Assembly: GCA_023423835.1 (NCBI GenBank) | Contig: JAFAEW010000074.1 | Span: forward strand, 1 to 35,565 | Direction of reading: 5' to 3' | Length of the DNA: 35,565 bases | DNA from: Bacteroidota bacterium | GTDB taxonomy: Bacteria; Bacteroidota; Bacteroidia; Chitinophagales; Chitinophagaceae | Shown: in pieces, positions 8,235 to 17,310 of the stretch | Layout of the letters: every line of letters begins with the position of its first letter | How positions within the stretch are numbered: the stretch's first letter is position 1 | Made by a program: the position numbers and the translations under genes | The notes under the pieces: model-generated | Seen by the model: the letters and a program-made list of their open reading frames with translations, nothing else | What the model was told of the DNA's origin: nothing | Database searches by the model: none

Positions 8235-9494
8235 TCATGCCTTCCCCAACGCCTGTTGAATATCATAGATGATGTCTTCATAATTTTCTACGCCAACGGA
8301 CAACCTGATCATCTTATCGGTAATGGAAAGCTCCTGCTTTAAGGCATGATCAACATCCACATGGGTCATTGTAGCAGGATGCTGGGCAAGGCTTTCGGTA
8401 CTTCCCAGACTCACTGCCAGCTTTATTAGTTTCAAGGCGTTTAAGAAGGCGAAGGCTTCCTTTTGTCCGCCTTTCACGTCAAAGGAAATCATTCCTCCAT
8501 TGGTCAAACATTGCTTTTGCTTGATCTCGTACTGATGTCCGTCTTTCTCGGTCAGATTTCCGGGATAATAAACCTTTTCAATTTTTGGATGCATATTTAG
8601 ATATTCCGCAACCTTATCCGCATTAGCGGATTGAATATCCATTCTTGCCTTCAAAGTTTCGAGACTCCGCAGTAGAAGCCAGCCGGTATTCGGACCTGCC
8701 ATATTTCCAAGAAAAGTGCGTAACGCTTTTACCCTCGACAGCAAAGCGTGTGAACCAAGACAGGCACCGGCAATTACATCACTATGACCGCCGATATACT
8801 TTGTGGCAGAATACAACACGAGATCGGCTCCATGCTTTAAAGGCTGTTGCCAGAGCGGTCCCATATAGGTATTGTCAACCGCCAGCAAAACCTCTTTTGA
8901 GGGAGTTGAAAAATGCTTTGCGATTTCCTTACTTTCTTCAATATCGACGAGATGATTGGTAGGATTTGCCGGCGTTTCGATATACACCATCGCAAGATGA
9001 TCGGCAATGCCGGTACTATTCACCAGCTCAATAATTTCTTCTTTGGTACTGTTTAATTTGAATTCGGCAATACGAATTCCAAACTTCGGCAGAATCTTTT
9101 TCACGAAATGATCGGTTCCTCCATAAAGCGGGCCGCTGATCAGCAATAGATCTCCGGGTTTCAGAAATTCAAAGAAAACGGTGGTAATGGCCGACATGCC
9201 GCTTTCGAAAACCGCACACTCTTCGGCCTCATCCCAAAGGGTCAGCCTGTTTTCCAGAATTTCCAGGTCAGGATTATTGATACGACTATAGATCAATCCG
9301 GGCTCTTCTCCCTCATCGGCTTTACGATGTCCGTACGCCACTTCAAAAAACGCCTTACCCGCTTCAGCAGATTTAAAGACGAAAGTGGAGGTTTGAAAGA
9401 TCGGGCATTTTATTGCGCCTTCCGATAATTCCGGCTTATACCCATACGACATCATTAGGCTTTCGGGTTTCATTTTTCTATTCATATATGGCAA
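8235..9494 (-). CDS. PLP-dependent trans-sulfuration enzyme (cystathionine gamma-synthase / methionine gamma-lyase family)
   Basis: The product belongs to the Cys/Met metabolism PLP enzyme family (COG0626), fold type I. It has 419 residues. The PLP-binding lysine is K232 in YSATKYIGGHSD, D207 in AVDNTY should contact the pyridine nitrogen, and YSRINNP at 69-75 supplies the neighbouring-subunit Tyr/Arg that bind the phosphate. Members interconvert cystathionine, homocysteine, cysteine and methionine. Sequence alone does not separate synthase from gamma-lyase; the long insertion after AFFEVAYGHRKADEGEEP is typical of a Bacteroidota subgroup usually annotated only to family. The start could also be the ATG at 9485 (MNRK). 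It lies 46 bases after ftsB and is probably the last gene of the eno operon. Confidence 0.93.
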   Translation of the reverse strand: MPYMNRKMKPESLMMSYGYKPELSEGAIKCPIFQTSTFVFKSAEAGKAFFEVAYGHRKADEGEEPGLIYSRINNPDLEILENRLTLWDEAEECAVFESGMSAITTVFFEFLKPGDLLLISGPLYGGTDHFVKKILPKFGIRIAEFKLNSTKEEIIELVNSTGIADHLAMVYIETPANPTNHLVDIEESKEIAKHFSTPSKEVLLAVDNTYMGPLWQQPLKHGADLVLYSATKYIGGHSDVIAGACLGSHALLSRVKALRTFLGNMAGPNTGWLLLRSLETLKARMDIQSANADKVAEYLNMHPKIEKVYYPGNLTEKDGHQYEIKQKQCLTNGGMISFDVKGGQKEAFAFLNALKLIKLAVSLGSTESLAQHPATMTHVDVDHALKQELSITDKMIRLSVGVENYEDIIYDIQQALGKA

Positions 9495-9540
9495 GGTTTG
9501 CAGAAAAGATTTTCTGATTTTAAGATTAAATAATTATGGG

Positions 9541-9852
9541 TTAGCGGCTGGTACTGTCGGCATGTTCTATGATAAAAAGATCTTCATTGTCTTTTTTCAT
9601 AAAATACTTTTCCCTGGCATATTTTTCAATTGCCTCAGGATTATTTTTGAGATCGGATAAGGCTTTTTTACTTTTTTCAATCTCCTTTTCGTAATAGGCT
9701 TTTTGCGCTTCAAGCTGTTTCAATTCCCTTTGACGATCATATTGTTCAAACAAATTGTTATGATCGAGAAAGATCATGATGGCGGCAAACACCACAAGTG
9801 CCAGCAGGTATTTGTTGATGGCAATCGAAAATATTTTTTTTGCAGTACCCAT
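9541..9852 (-). CDS. Septum formation initiator, FtsB/DivIC family
   Basis: A 103-residue single-pass protein: a short cytoplasmic N-terminus, one membrane segment (about residues 13-29, KYLLALVVFAAIMIFLD), then a coiled coil (about 35-70, RELKQLEAQKAYYEKEIEKSKKALSDL) and the family's terminal EAIEKYAREKYFMKKDNED segment. FtsB/DivIC forms a periplasmic complex with FtsL and FtsQ that activates septal peptidoglycan synthesis. Length and architecture are normal. It follows eno by 52 bases in the same direction, an arrangement also seen in other bacteria, where eno and ftsB are neighbours. Confidence 0.93.
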   Translation of the reverse strand: MGTAKKIFSIAINKYLLALVVFAAIMIFLDHNNLFEQYDRQRELKQLEAQKAYYEKEIEKSKKALSDLKNNPEAIEKYAREKYFMKKDNEDLFIIEHADSTSR

Positions 9853-9904
9853 AACGGAACGTTGATAGTATAAAAGTACAAAATTGCGGAGGTTCAGGAC
9901 CGCT

Positions 9905-11188
9905 CTACTTCAGAAACTTCAATTGCCCTTTCGGATAGCTTGCCGTTTCTCCCAACAATTCCTCGAGGCGAAGCAATTGGTTGTACTTCGCCGTGCGGTC
10001 AGACCTTGAAGCAGAACCGGTTTTAATTTGTCCGCAATTCAGGGCTACTGCAAGATCCGCAATCGTGGTATCTTCCGTTTCTCCGCTTCTATGGCTCATG
10101 ATCGTGGTGTATCCGTTGATCTGCGCAAGCTGCACCGCATTGATCGTTTCGGTAAGGGTGCCGATTTGATTTACTTTAATCAAAATACTATTAGCTACGC
10201 CCATGTCAATTCCCTTCTTCAGGATTTTTGTGTTGGTCACAAACAGGTCATCTCCCACCAATTGCACTTTTTGACCAATGACTTCGGTTAATTTTTTCCA
10301 GCCATCCCAATCTTCTTCGGCCATGCCGTCTTCAATGGAAACAATCGGATATTTGTCAACCCATTCCTGCCAGTAGGCAACCATTTCATCACTGGATAAT
10401 TCCTTTCGGCTGCTTTTATAAAATTTATATTTCCCGTTTTTATACATCTCGCTGCTTGCTGCATCGAGTGCAATTCCTATTTCTGTTCCGGCATTGTATC
10501 CTGCCGCTTTTATTGCTTCTAAAACGGTTTCAATCGCCTCTTCATTGCTTTGAATATCGGGGGCAAATCCGCCTTCATCGCCCACATTCGTACTATATCC
10601 TTTCTTCTTTAAAACCGACTTCAACTGATGGAAAATTTCCACTCCCCATCTCAATCCTTCCCGGAAAGATGATGCGCCCATCGGAACGATCATATATTCC
10701 TGGTAATCGATCTTATTATCCGCATGCACGCCGCCATTTAGAATGTTCATCAGCGGCATTGGTAATGTTCGCGCATTTACGCCTCCGATGTATCTGTAAA
10801 GTGGTAAGCCGAAATCTTCGGCTGCTGCTTTGGCAACGGCAAGTGAAACCGCGAGCATCGCATTTGCTCCCAATTTCCCTTTGTTGCCGGTTCCGTCAAG
10901 ATCAATCATAATCTGATCGATTCCCGCCTGATCAAAAACCGGATGTCCAATCAAGGCTTTCGCGATCGTATCATTTACATTCTCCACTGCCTTTAAAACG
11001 CCTTTCCCGTTGTATTTCGACTTGTCCTCATCACGCAATTCCACTGCTTCATGAATACCGGTTGAAGCGCCGCTCGGCACGGCTGCACGGCCAAGGTTAC
11101 CATTTTCCGTGATAACGTCTACTTCTACCGTGGGATTGCCACGGCTGTCTAAGACCTGGCGGGCATGAATGTCGATAATACTGCTCAT
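9905..11188 (-). CDS. eno: Enolase (phosphopyruvate hydratase)
   Basis: Enolase converts 2-phosphoglycerate to phosphoenolpyruvate in glycolysis, using Mg2+. The 427-residue length is standard. Landmarks are the N-terminal ARQVLDSRGNPTVEVDV, the catalytic segment with SIEDGMAEEDWDGW (Mg ligand E/D), the signature ILIKVNQIGTLTET containing the catalytic lysine, and SHRSGETEDTTIADLAV with the substrate-binding His/Arg/Ser. It is the first gene of a probable eno-ftsB-trans-sulfuration operon. A plausible Bacteroidota-type promoter lies just upstream. Confidence 0.99.
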   Translation of the reverse strand: MSSIIDIHARQVLDSRGNPTVEVDVITENGNLGRAAVPSGASTGIHEAVELRDEDKSKYNGKGVLKAVENVNDTIAKALIGHPVFDQAGIDQIMIDLDGTGNKGKLGANAMLAVSLAVAKAAAEDFGLPLYRYIGGVNARTLPMPLMNILNGGVHADNKIDYQEYMIVPMGASSFREGLRWGVEIFHQLKSVLKKKGYSTNVGDEGGFAPDIQSNEEAIETVLEAIKAAGYNAGTEIGIALDAASSEMYKNGKYKFYKSSRKELSSDEMVAYWQEWVDKYPIVSIEDGMAEEDWDGWKKLTEVIGQKVQLVGDDLFVTNTKILKKGIDMGVANSILIKVNQIGTLTETINAVQLAQINGYTTIMSHRSGETEDTTIADLAVALNCGQIKTGSASRSDRTAKYNQLLRLEELLGETASYPKGQLKFLK

Positions 11189-11217
11189 AAAATTGTTTTT
11201 TCAATAAAAGATGATTG

Positions 11218-11248
11218 CAAAGAAACAATCTTATTTTTATTTTTCGAA
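11218..11248 (-). promoter_or_regulatory. Candidate Bacteroidota-type promoter of eno
   Basis: On the minus strand TTCG (11245-11248) lies 19 bases before TTTCTTTG (11218-11225). These resemble the Bacteroidota -33 (TTTG/TTG) and -7 (TAnnTTTG) elements, with one mismatch each, and the spacing fits. The -7 box ends about 29 bases before the eno ATG. Transcription-start data would be needed to confirm it. Confidence 0.35.
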
Positions 11249-11320
11249 CTCCCAAAAATTGATTTGACGGAACGCCGGTGAAATGCAGGGCAAATTATTT
11301 TTTGAAGTTACCTTCGAACC

Positions 11321-12229
11321 ATGAAAAAAATCTTTTTCTTTTTCTTTCTTCTGTCGGCAATCGGTGCCTATAGCCAACATATACGGGCAAGGATAACCGA
11401 CAGCCACGATCAAAAACCATTGCCCTATGCCGTGATAAGCCTGTCGCATCAAAGAATTGTATATACCGACTCCCTTGGCTATTTTACGCTGCGCACCGAT
11501 TCATTGTTTAAAAAAGATACCCTGCATATTCAGTTTATCGGATATCAATCCGTTTCACTTCCTGCATCTTCGCTTCGGGACAATATGGTTATTTCACTCG
11601 ATCCTTCGGTAGAAAGTTTGCAACCGGTTACGGTGATCAATTGCCAGAGAACGAGGAACTTTGTCATTAACCGCAGAATAAGAAATATCAATGAATACGT
11701 AGGTCCGGGACCGGAAACCCAATTGATAATTCTTGCCCGTTACGACAATAATTCAGGGAGAAACGGATGGATAAAAAAGATCAGTATTTTGTTGAACGAA
11801 CATTCAACCAATTTAAAAATTCCAATACGGTTAAGGTGGTACGAATGGGATCTGGAAAGAAAGATGCCCGGCAAAGAACTGACCGACACAAACCTGATCG
11901 TTTATCCCTATAAAAACGGTTGGAACGATTTTTCAATTCCTGATTTTGCTATTTTTTATCCAAAGGATTGGATTGTTTTTGGTTTGGAATTTATTTATCC
12001 TCCGGAATATAAAAACCTGCTTGATGAGCAAACGGATAAAGCCGCCAAACTGCAATGGCTGAATGACATGAAAAACCGCTGGTCATTGTCGATGCAATTT
12101 GTGAAAGATAAAAATGAAACAGGATTTTTTATCGTTAATAACGGAGGAATCAGTTCCTACTCAAAAAGAAATGAAAAGTTTTTTATACGGCCTGCAGTAA
12201 GGTTCACTATTGAAGTATGCAATGACTGA
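11321..12229 (+). CDS. Secreted carboxypeptidase-regulatory-like domain protein
   Basis: The 302-residue protein has a signal peptide (MKKIFFFFFLLSAIGAYSQ) followed by a CarboxypepD_reg-like domain at about 20-100 (RITDSHDQKPLPYAVISL, DSLGYFTLRTD, HIQFIGYQSVSLPAS). The rest is a beta-rich domain of about 190 residues with many Trp and Tyr (IRLRWYEWDLERKMPGKEL, GWNDFSIPDFAIFYPKDWIVFGLEFIYPPEY), probably periplasmic or surface-exposed. Proteins of this layout are common in Bacteroidota as envelope proteins of unknown role, and no enzyme motif is visible. It is divergent from eno and convergent with the broken barrel gene. Confidence 0.85.
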   Translation: MKKIFFFFFLLSAIGAYSQHIRARITDSHDQKPLPYAVISLSHQRIVYTDSLGYFTLRTDSLFKKDTLHIQFIGYQSVSLPASSLRDNMVISLDPSVESLQPVTVINCQRTRNFVINRRIRNINEYVGPGPETQLIILARYDNNSGRNGWIKKISILLNEHSTNLKIPIRLRWYEWDLERKMPGKELTDTNLIVYPYKNGWNDFSIPDFAIFYPKDWIVFGLEFIYPPEYKNLLDEQTDKAAKLQWLNDMKNRWSLSMQFVKDKNETGFFIVNNGGISSYSKRNEKFFIRPAVRFTIEVCND

Positions 12230-12260
12230 TGTGATTATTCAACTAGAGACAATGATACAT

Positions 12261-12292
12261 ATTAGAATAATCGCCGCGATTTCCATTCTAAT
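12261..12292. terminator. Hairpin between convergent genes, possible bidirectional terminator
   Basis: ATTAGAAT (12261-12268) pairs with ATTCTAAT (12285-12292), and an inner AATCG/CGATT stem fills the loop. It sits between the plus-strand gene ending at 12229 and the minus-strand gene ending at 12307. There is no T-run, so termination is possible but not shown. Confidence 0.4.
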
Positions 12293-12306
12293 AGTATGAT
12301 AACATC

Positions 12307-14990
12307 CTAGAATTTGTACTGCACATTAAGCGTCCCAAAACTTCTGAGGATTTGAAATCTATTTGTATATGAATAAAACGGGGTGAATGAGTTGCTACTG
12401 AAATCTTTTTGATTCAATAAATTATTTCCGGATACCATTAACGATAATTTTTTGGGGATCAGTTGTAAAAGCGCCCCGGCATTTAATAAAATGACATGTT
12501 CCGTCTCAGTTAAATTGCTCCAGGCAGATAAGTAACTAATAGACGAATTTAAATGTAGATTTTTGAAAATCTTATAATCCAATGTTTGCCTTAAACTTAC
12601 CTGATGGGTAGTATTATGAAATTCAGCAGGCAGGTTTTTCTGATCATTCAAGGAATATGAACCGGAGGATACAAAGTTAAATTTCTTTTCAAAAGCCGAC
12701 CTGAACTCAAACTTTAGAGCGGCACCGTTGAATTTATTTGTTTGGAGGATGCCATTGTTTTCCGTCATTGATTTCCCAGTATTAGCGGAGATATTAAAGG
12801 TCACCTGTGATTTGATAGCAGGTATTATTTTTTGAACAATAGAATAGGCAGCTAGAAAGGAGTTTGATATCCGGCCATCGTAAAGATCGTTTTGAACAAA
12901 TGAGTATACATCCCTATTGTCGAGATTAGTTAAGTAAGGCGATTGATTGATCCGGAAGATCAATCCGCTGAAAAAAAGAAGACCCTTATTTACTAAGTCT
13001 GAAGAATGATAGTTGAGATTAAACCCATGATTTATGGCAGATCGCAAAATACCTGATCCCTTTTCCAAACGAAGAAAATTTGTAAAAGCATATCCATTGT
13101 AAAGTCGGTCCATTTGGGGTAAATTTTCGCTTGGCACATAGGAAAAGGACAATTCCGAATTGGTGGAAAATGAATAATTCATGCTTAGCGATGGGAGAAT
13201 GTAGGTTTTGCTATAATAAGTTTTGCTAGCTACCGAATCAAAAGATAGTTTCAAAGCATTCGCCTTAATACTTAATGTATAATTCAATCTATCGAAAATC
13301 TTTGATGAAAAAGAAACGCTACCAAATAGTTCATTCGTCAAGAATTTGACATTATTTGAAAAATCGGCGTTCAAGTTCACTTTTGCCTCACTAGAATCGA
13401 CCGCGTGGATCGTACTATAAAATTTTTGAAGCGAACTCTTATGGCCGAGCTCGAGCCGTAAATTACCTTTATCAATTTTTCTGCTATAATTCAAACTTAT
13501 GCTATGGTTAGCGATTTTACTTTTTTCATTCTGCAAAAGAGCGTTGTAGTCTTCCATTATGTGAAATATGCTATCTGCCAATAAAGGTGAAAAAGCATAT
13601 TGCTGTGGTTGTGTGCCGTAACTTACATTATCAGTTATAAAAAGCAGGCTTTTAGAATTAATCAGATAGGTTGCTTTAGATTCATTTTTCAAATAAAATA
13701 ATTTACCAAAGAGGGATTGTTGCGACGGTAGTCGAAACAGAAAACCCTTTGTGCTATCCGTTTCTTTGTTGTTATAAACATTCGTTGTATTTGTTAACTG
13801 AAACCTTGTACCCGAACTATAACGGCCAAGTAGTTGAAAGTGATTAAAGGTGTTTCTTTTGTAAATATCATTGGATTCTTCAATGATCAATGGATTTGAA
13901 AAAACATTAAGTGATTGGATTGAATTCTCTGATTGCCTATATCGGTTTCCTCCGAATTGGGCGATCGCCTTTAAAATAAAAGACTTTGTGAGGTTGAATT
14001 GAGCATTGGTAGAAACCTAAGCAGAACGGTTAAAGCGCGTCCACTTTGGATCCAAACCACCTGGAACGTAAATCTCAGGTATCGAAGGTTTTTTCAGCGA
14101 CTCTAGATTCTCCATATTCGCTTCTGTCGGGGAATTAGAAGTGGTTGTATTTGTCTCGAAAGACGCTAATTTGCCGAGAGAATTTGCATTACCGATCGTT
14201 ACGAATTTAGCTTTAGGAATCAATGATATAAGGTTTGCTTTCGACCCATACCGTGGAACAGGTATGCCGGCATCAATACTGCCAAATACTTTTGCAATTG
14301 TTTTATTAAATTTTATATTAACTACTTGTTGACTTCCTGCAGTTAGTGACTGCGAAAGGTCTGAATTATCCTTATAATTTCCTATCACTTCAATTTGTCG
14401 GATCTTGTCAGGAGTTACGTTTTGAGTAAGAGGTACATAATCGCCGCCAAACAAATCGTCATTCTCCAATAAAACCTTGTCAATCGGCCGGCCATTGAAA
14501 CTCCATTGTCAGATATCTGAAAACCGGGCATACTTTTCAAAAGGTCTTCTATGTTCTGCTGATTGTCCTTTCTGTAGCGTTCAGCATTAAATAAAATCGT
14601 ATCCTTTTTCTGTATAATTTTAGGCAAAGCAGTTACACTAACTGCCGAAAGAAAAGCTTCGGACAATGAAAGAACAAAATCTCTTTTTTCTTCACGATTT
14701 TGTTTGAAAATAATTTTTTCGATAAGGGTTGCATATCCGATACAAGATATTTCTACAAAGCCGGAATCGATTTTCGGCACTTGTATTAAATAGTTGCCAT
14801 CACGATCAGAAAACCCAAAAGCTGTAATCCTGATGAAGCTTGTATCGGGTTTAAATTTGATAACCGCATTTGGTACATTGATGCCGGAGGAATCTTTTAT
14901 AGATCCTCTAATTGAAATTAGTGAATCACCTTGCCCGAAAAGTATAAAAGGAGATAAAATCGTCAGTAGCAATGCAAATGACTTTACCAT
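12307..14990 (-). pseudogene. Broken outer-membrane beta-barrel protein with CarboxypepD_reg domain (TonB-dependent receptor-like)
   Basis: Three pieces read as one gene. From 14990: signal peptide (MVKSFALLLTILSPFILFGQ), a CarboxypepD_reg domain (IRGSIKDSSGINVPNAVIKF) and the start of a plug-like domain (IEDLLKSMPGFQISDNG). The frame then shifts by one base near 14495-14506; the next frame continues FNGRPIDKVLLENDDLFGGDY to DPKWTRFNRSA, where a TAG at 14017-14019 interrupts it. Beyond the TAG the same frame continues (VSTNAQFNLTKSFILKAIAQ...) through the barrel to the C-terminal FGTLNVQYKF. Restored length is about 890 residues, normal for this OMP family, which is usually found next to a GLPGLI gene, as here. 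One frameshift and one nonsense codon make a functional product unlikely. Confidence 0.88.
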
Positions 14991-14999
14991 TTACCATTA

Positions 15000-15751
15000 T
15001 TATTGATTACTTTCATCTTTTTGTTTTTGGATTCTTTGCAGCATTTTTTGGATTCCCTCATCGTTATTTGCTTGTATTAATCGATTATATTCAGTCTTTG
15101 AAACCAATGTTGAATTTATACAAGGTCGTATGTCTATTTTTTCGTCATAGGGTATTTTTATTTTTAAAGGACTGATTTTATACGTTGTGTCGTAGCTGCC
15201 TACTTCTAATATAAGACCTGGTAATCCGAATAGCGTTTCCGGGCCGAAGGGTACAGGAATCGCCGGTGCATACCAAACATATCCTTTTTCGCCAGATCTA
15301 AATGTAAAATTTGCTTTTACACAGGCAAAACCGACGATTGTTTTGTGTCAGAAGTAAGTTCCCAGTCACGGTTTGGAACGGTATCATAATAGCAATACCT
15401 TTTGCCATTGATGGGCGAGGTTCTTACATAAAACGGGTCCGCTATATTTCGGTAAATAAGTTGACGGTCCCTTTCCTGAATCCGGTCCAAATCCTGTATT
15501 GTTTTTAGATCTGCCAATGAATCTTCAAGGCTGCCATATTTTTTGTTGGCAAAGGGTGGCGTTTTGCCTACGCTGGGAAACACCAAAGTCAGAAGCATGT
15601 TGTTTTTAGTAAACCATAATCTTTCAATTCTTTCATTCGGAGTACCGGAATTAAAGGCATATTCAACATATCCAACGGAACCTTTAGGCGTTTGAGCATG
15701 GGCACAAATCAAAAGCAACAGACAGTTGCAAAAAGTAAAAAGACATTTCAT
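15000..15751 (-). pseudogene. GLPGLI family protein, frameshifted
   Basis: The 5' part (ATG 15751, MKCLFTFCNCLLLLICAHAQ signal peptide) runs through GYVEYAFNSGTPNERI and DPFYVRTSPINGKRYCYYDT, then meets a stop at 15317 after DTKQSSVLPV. Dropping one base at the A-run complementary to 15341-15344 gives TIVGFACVKANFTF, SGEKGYVWYAP and the family motif ETLFGLPGLILEV, ending at the TAA 15000-15002. The original probably read GAC ACA AAA ACA ATC, so one A is missing. GLPGLI proteins are secreted Bacteroidota proteins of unknown function. The stop is nine bases before the ATG of the barrel gene, so the two formed an operon. An in-frame ATG ten codons upstream (15781) is less likely as start, because it would bury the signal peptide. 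Confidence 0.9.
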
Positions 15752-15781
15752 AAGATGCTGTGATGTAGGTTTATTAGTCAT

Positions 15782-16155
15782 GATACAATCTAAAAGAACT
15801 GTCCCGCAGTGGCGAGGCTTACCGACACAAACGAAAACTCCGTTTCCTAAACCCTATTGCTCCGGACCAATATTGGCAGGCTTCAATAAGCTATTGTGTT
15901 CAGATTTAAAATCATCTTGCCATAAGGGTTCCTGCGTCGTTTAGTTATTAAAAGATCTTAATCAAATATAGGAAAAAAGACGTAAAAAGAGTCGGGATTT
16001 AAGCTTTACTATAAGACTACGCGTCTGGCGCCGCCAAAATCACCAACAGAAATGCCCGGGTTTAAAAATCGCTTTAAACTTGCTTAAATTATTATTTAGT
16101 TGATGTTGGAATAACGGAAACTTCCAATTTTACTATGAAATAATTATCAGCTACT
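15782..16155. other. Intergenic region of 374 bp
   Basis: This stretch lies between the divergent GLPGLI pseudogene and the GH5-like gene. A 54-codon plus-strand frame (15780-15944, cysteine-containing tail GSCVV) starts at an ATG overlapping the opposite-strand ATG. Its composition is not convincing, and I do not call it a gene. The right half is AT-rich and should carry the promoter of the glycosidase. I see no RNA gene or repeat here. Confidence 0.5.
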
Positions 16156-17247
16156 ATGATTCACTTTTCAAACGACAAACAATACTTCCACGATCTTTCA
16201 GGACGTTGGTCAGAACAACGGGCAAATGACTGGAAACAGAAAAACGGATGGCTTGTCGGATGTAATTATATTCCTGCCAGCGCCATCAATCAGCTGGAGA
16301 TGTGGCAGGAAGAAAGCTTCAATATCCCCGAGATTAATAAGGAATTATCACTCGCACACGAGCTCGGATTTAATACCATCCGCGTCTTTTTGCATCATCT
16401 TTTATGGGAGCAGGATAAAGACGGGTTTATCAATCGTTTGGATCAGTTCCTCGCTGTTGCAGCAAATTATCACATCAAACCAATGTTGGTTTTGTTTGAT
16501 GGCGTTTGGAATCCATATCCCAAACCTGGTAAACAATCAGATCCTAAAAAGAATGTGCACAATTCTGGCTGGGTGCAAAGCCCGGGTATGGAACTGCTGA
16601 AAAATGTGCATGCCTGCGACAACCTGAAAGGATATATTGAAGGAGTGGTAAGCAAATTTAAAGATGATGACCGCATTCTGATGTGGGATATGTTTAATGA
16701 ACCTGATAACCTGAATGTGGCGAGTTACAGAGAACATACCGTGGAAAATCTGAATAAGGCTTCCCTAGCTTTAACCCTTCTTAAAAAAACGCATACATGG
16801 ATCAAAAGTATCGATCCCATACATCCGGTAACTGCCGGACCCTGGCAGGGCGATTGGACAAATGATGAAACCCTTTCAGAACTTGATTATTACATGTTTC
16901 ATTGTTCAGATATTATTACATTTCATTCCTACGAAGACAAAGCCGGATTGGAAAACAAAATCCGGCAACTCCTACGCTTCAAAAGGCCGATGCTCTGTAC
17001 CGAATACATGGCAAGACCGTTTGATTCAACTTTTCAAAATGTTTTACCCGTTATGAAATACCACGAAGTGGGTGCTTATAACTGGGGATTGGTAGCCGGA
17101 AAAACACAAACCAATTGTGCCTGGGAGTCCTGGGATTATTTAGATGGAAAAGAACCCGAAGTTTGGTTTCACGACATCTTTCATCCCAACGGCGAACCCT
17201 ACAATCATGAAGAAGTAAGCTTTTTGAAAATGATCACGAGAAATTGA
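16156..17247 (+). CDS. Cellulase-type glycoside hydrolase (GH5-like, clan GH-A)
   Basis: This 363-residue protein has the (beta/alpha)8 retaining glycosidase pattern of clan GH-A. GFNTIRVFLHHLLWEQD near 71 contains the conserved Arg, WDMFNEPD has the acid/base E182, FHSYE has H257, and MLCTEYMARPF has the nucleophile E283. There is no signal peptide, so it should act in the cytoplasm, perhaps on imported oligosaccharides; related Bacteroidota proteins are annotated as 1,4-beta-xylanase or cellulase-family without proven substrate. The ATG at 16156 gives MIHFSNDKQYFHD; no other start is obvious. The neighbouring convergent gene encodes a GH109-type enzyme, so both may belong to glycan breakdown. 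Confidence 0.88.
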   Translation: MIHFSNDKQYFHDLSGRWSEQRANDWKQKNGWLVGCNYIPASAINQLEMWQEESFNIPEINKELSLAHELGFNTIRVFLHHLLWEQDKDGFINRLDQFLAVAANYHIKPMLVLFDGVWNPYPKPGKQSDPKKNVHNSGWVQSPGMELLKNVHACDNLKGYIEGVVSKFKDDDRILMWDMFNEPDNLNVASYREHTVENLNKASLALTLLKKTHTWIKSIDPIHPVTAGPWQGDWTNDETLSELDYYMFHCSDIITFHSYEDKAGLENKIRQLLRFKRPMLCTEYMARPFDSTFQNVLPVMKYHEVGAYNWGLVAGKTQTNCAWESWDYLDGKEPEVWFHDIFHPNGEPYNHEEVSFLKMITRN

Positions 17248-17274
17248 TAGCAGTGAGAATGGTAAAATGAAAAT

Positions 17275-17308
17275 GAGGCTGCTTCTTTGGGCCGCCTCCC
17301 TTTTTTTT
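17275..17308 (+). terminator. Rho-independent terminator of the GH5-like gene
   Basis: A stem of seven pairs with one T:C mismatch (GAGGCTGC at 17275-17282, GCCGCCTC at 17291-17298), with an eight-base loop, is followed by CC and eight T. It stops plus-strand transcription three bases before the convergent GH109 gene ends. Confidence 0.75.
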
Positions 17309-17310
17309 AA

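Noticed and set aside
14017..14469. Separate 150-residue protein between the two halves of the barrel gene
   Set aside because: Its frame is continuous with the barrel part across a single TAG and its N-terminus is the shifted continuation of the plug domain, so it is part of the pseudogene.
15780..15944. 54-codon cysteine-containing plus-strand frame
   Set aside because: Its ATG overlaps the opposite-strand ATG, it has no recognisable motif or terminator, and composition is ambiguous; kept only as a note in the intergenic entry.
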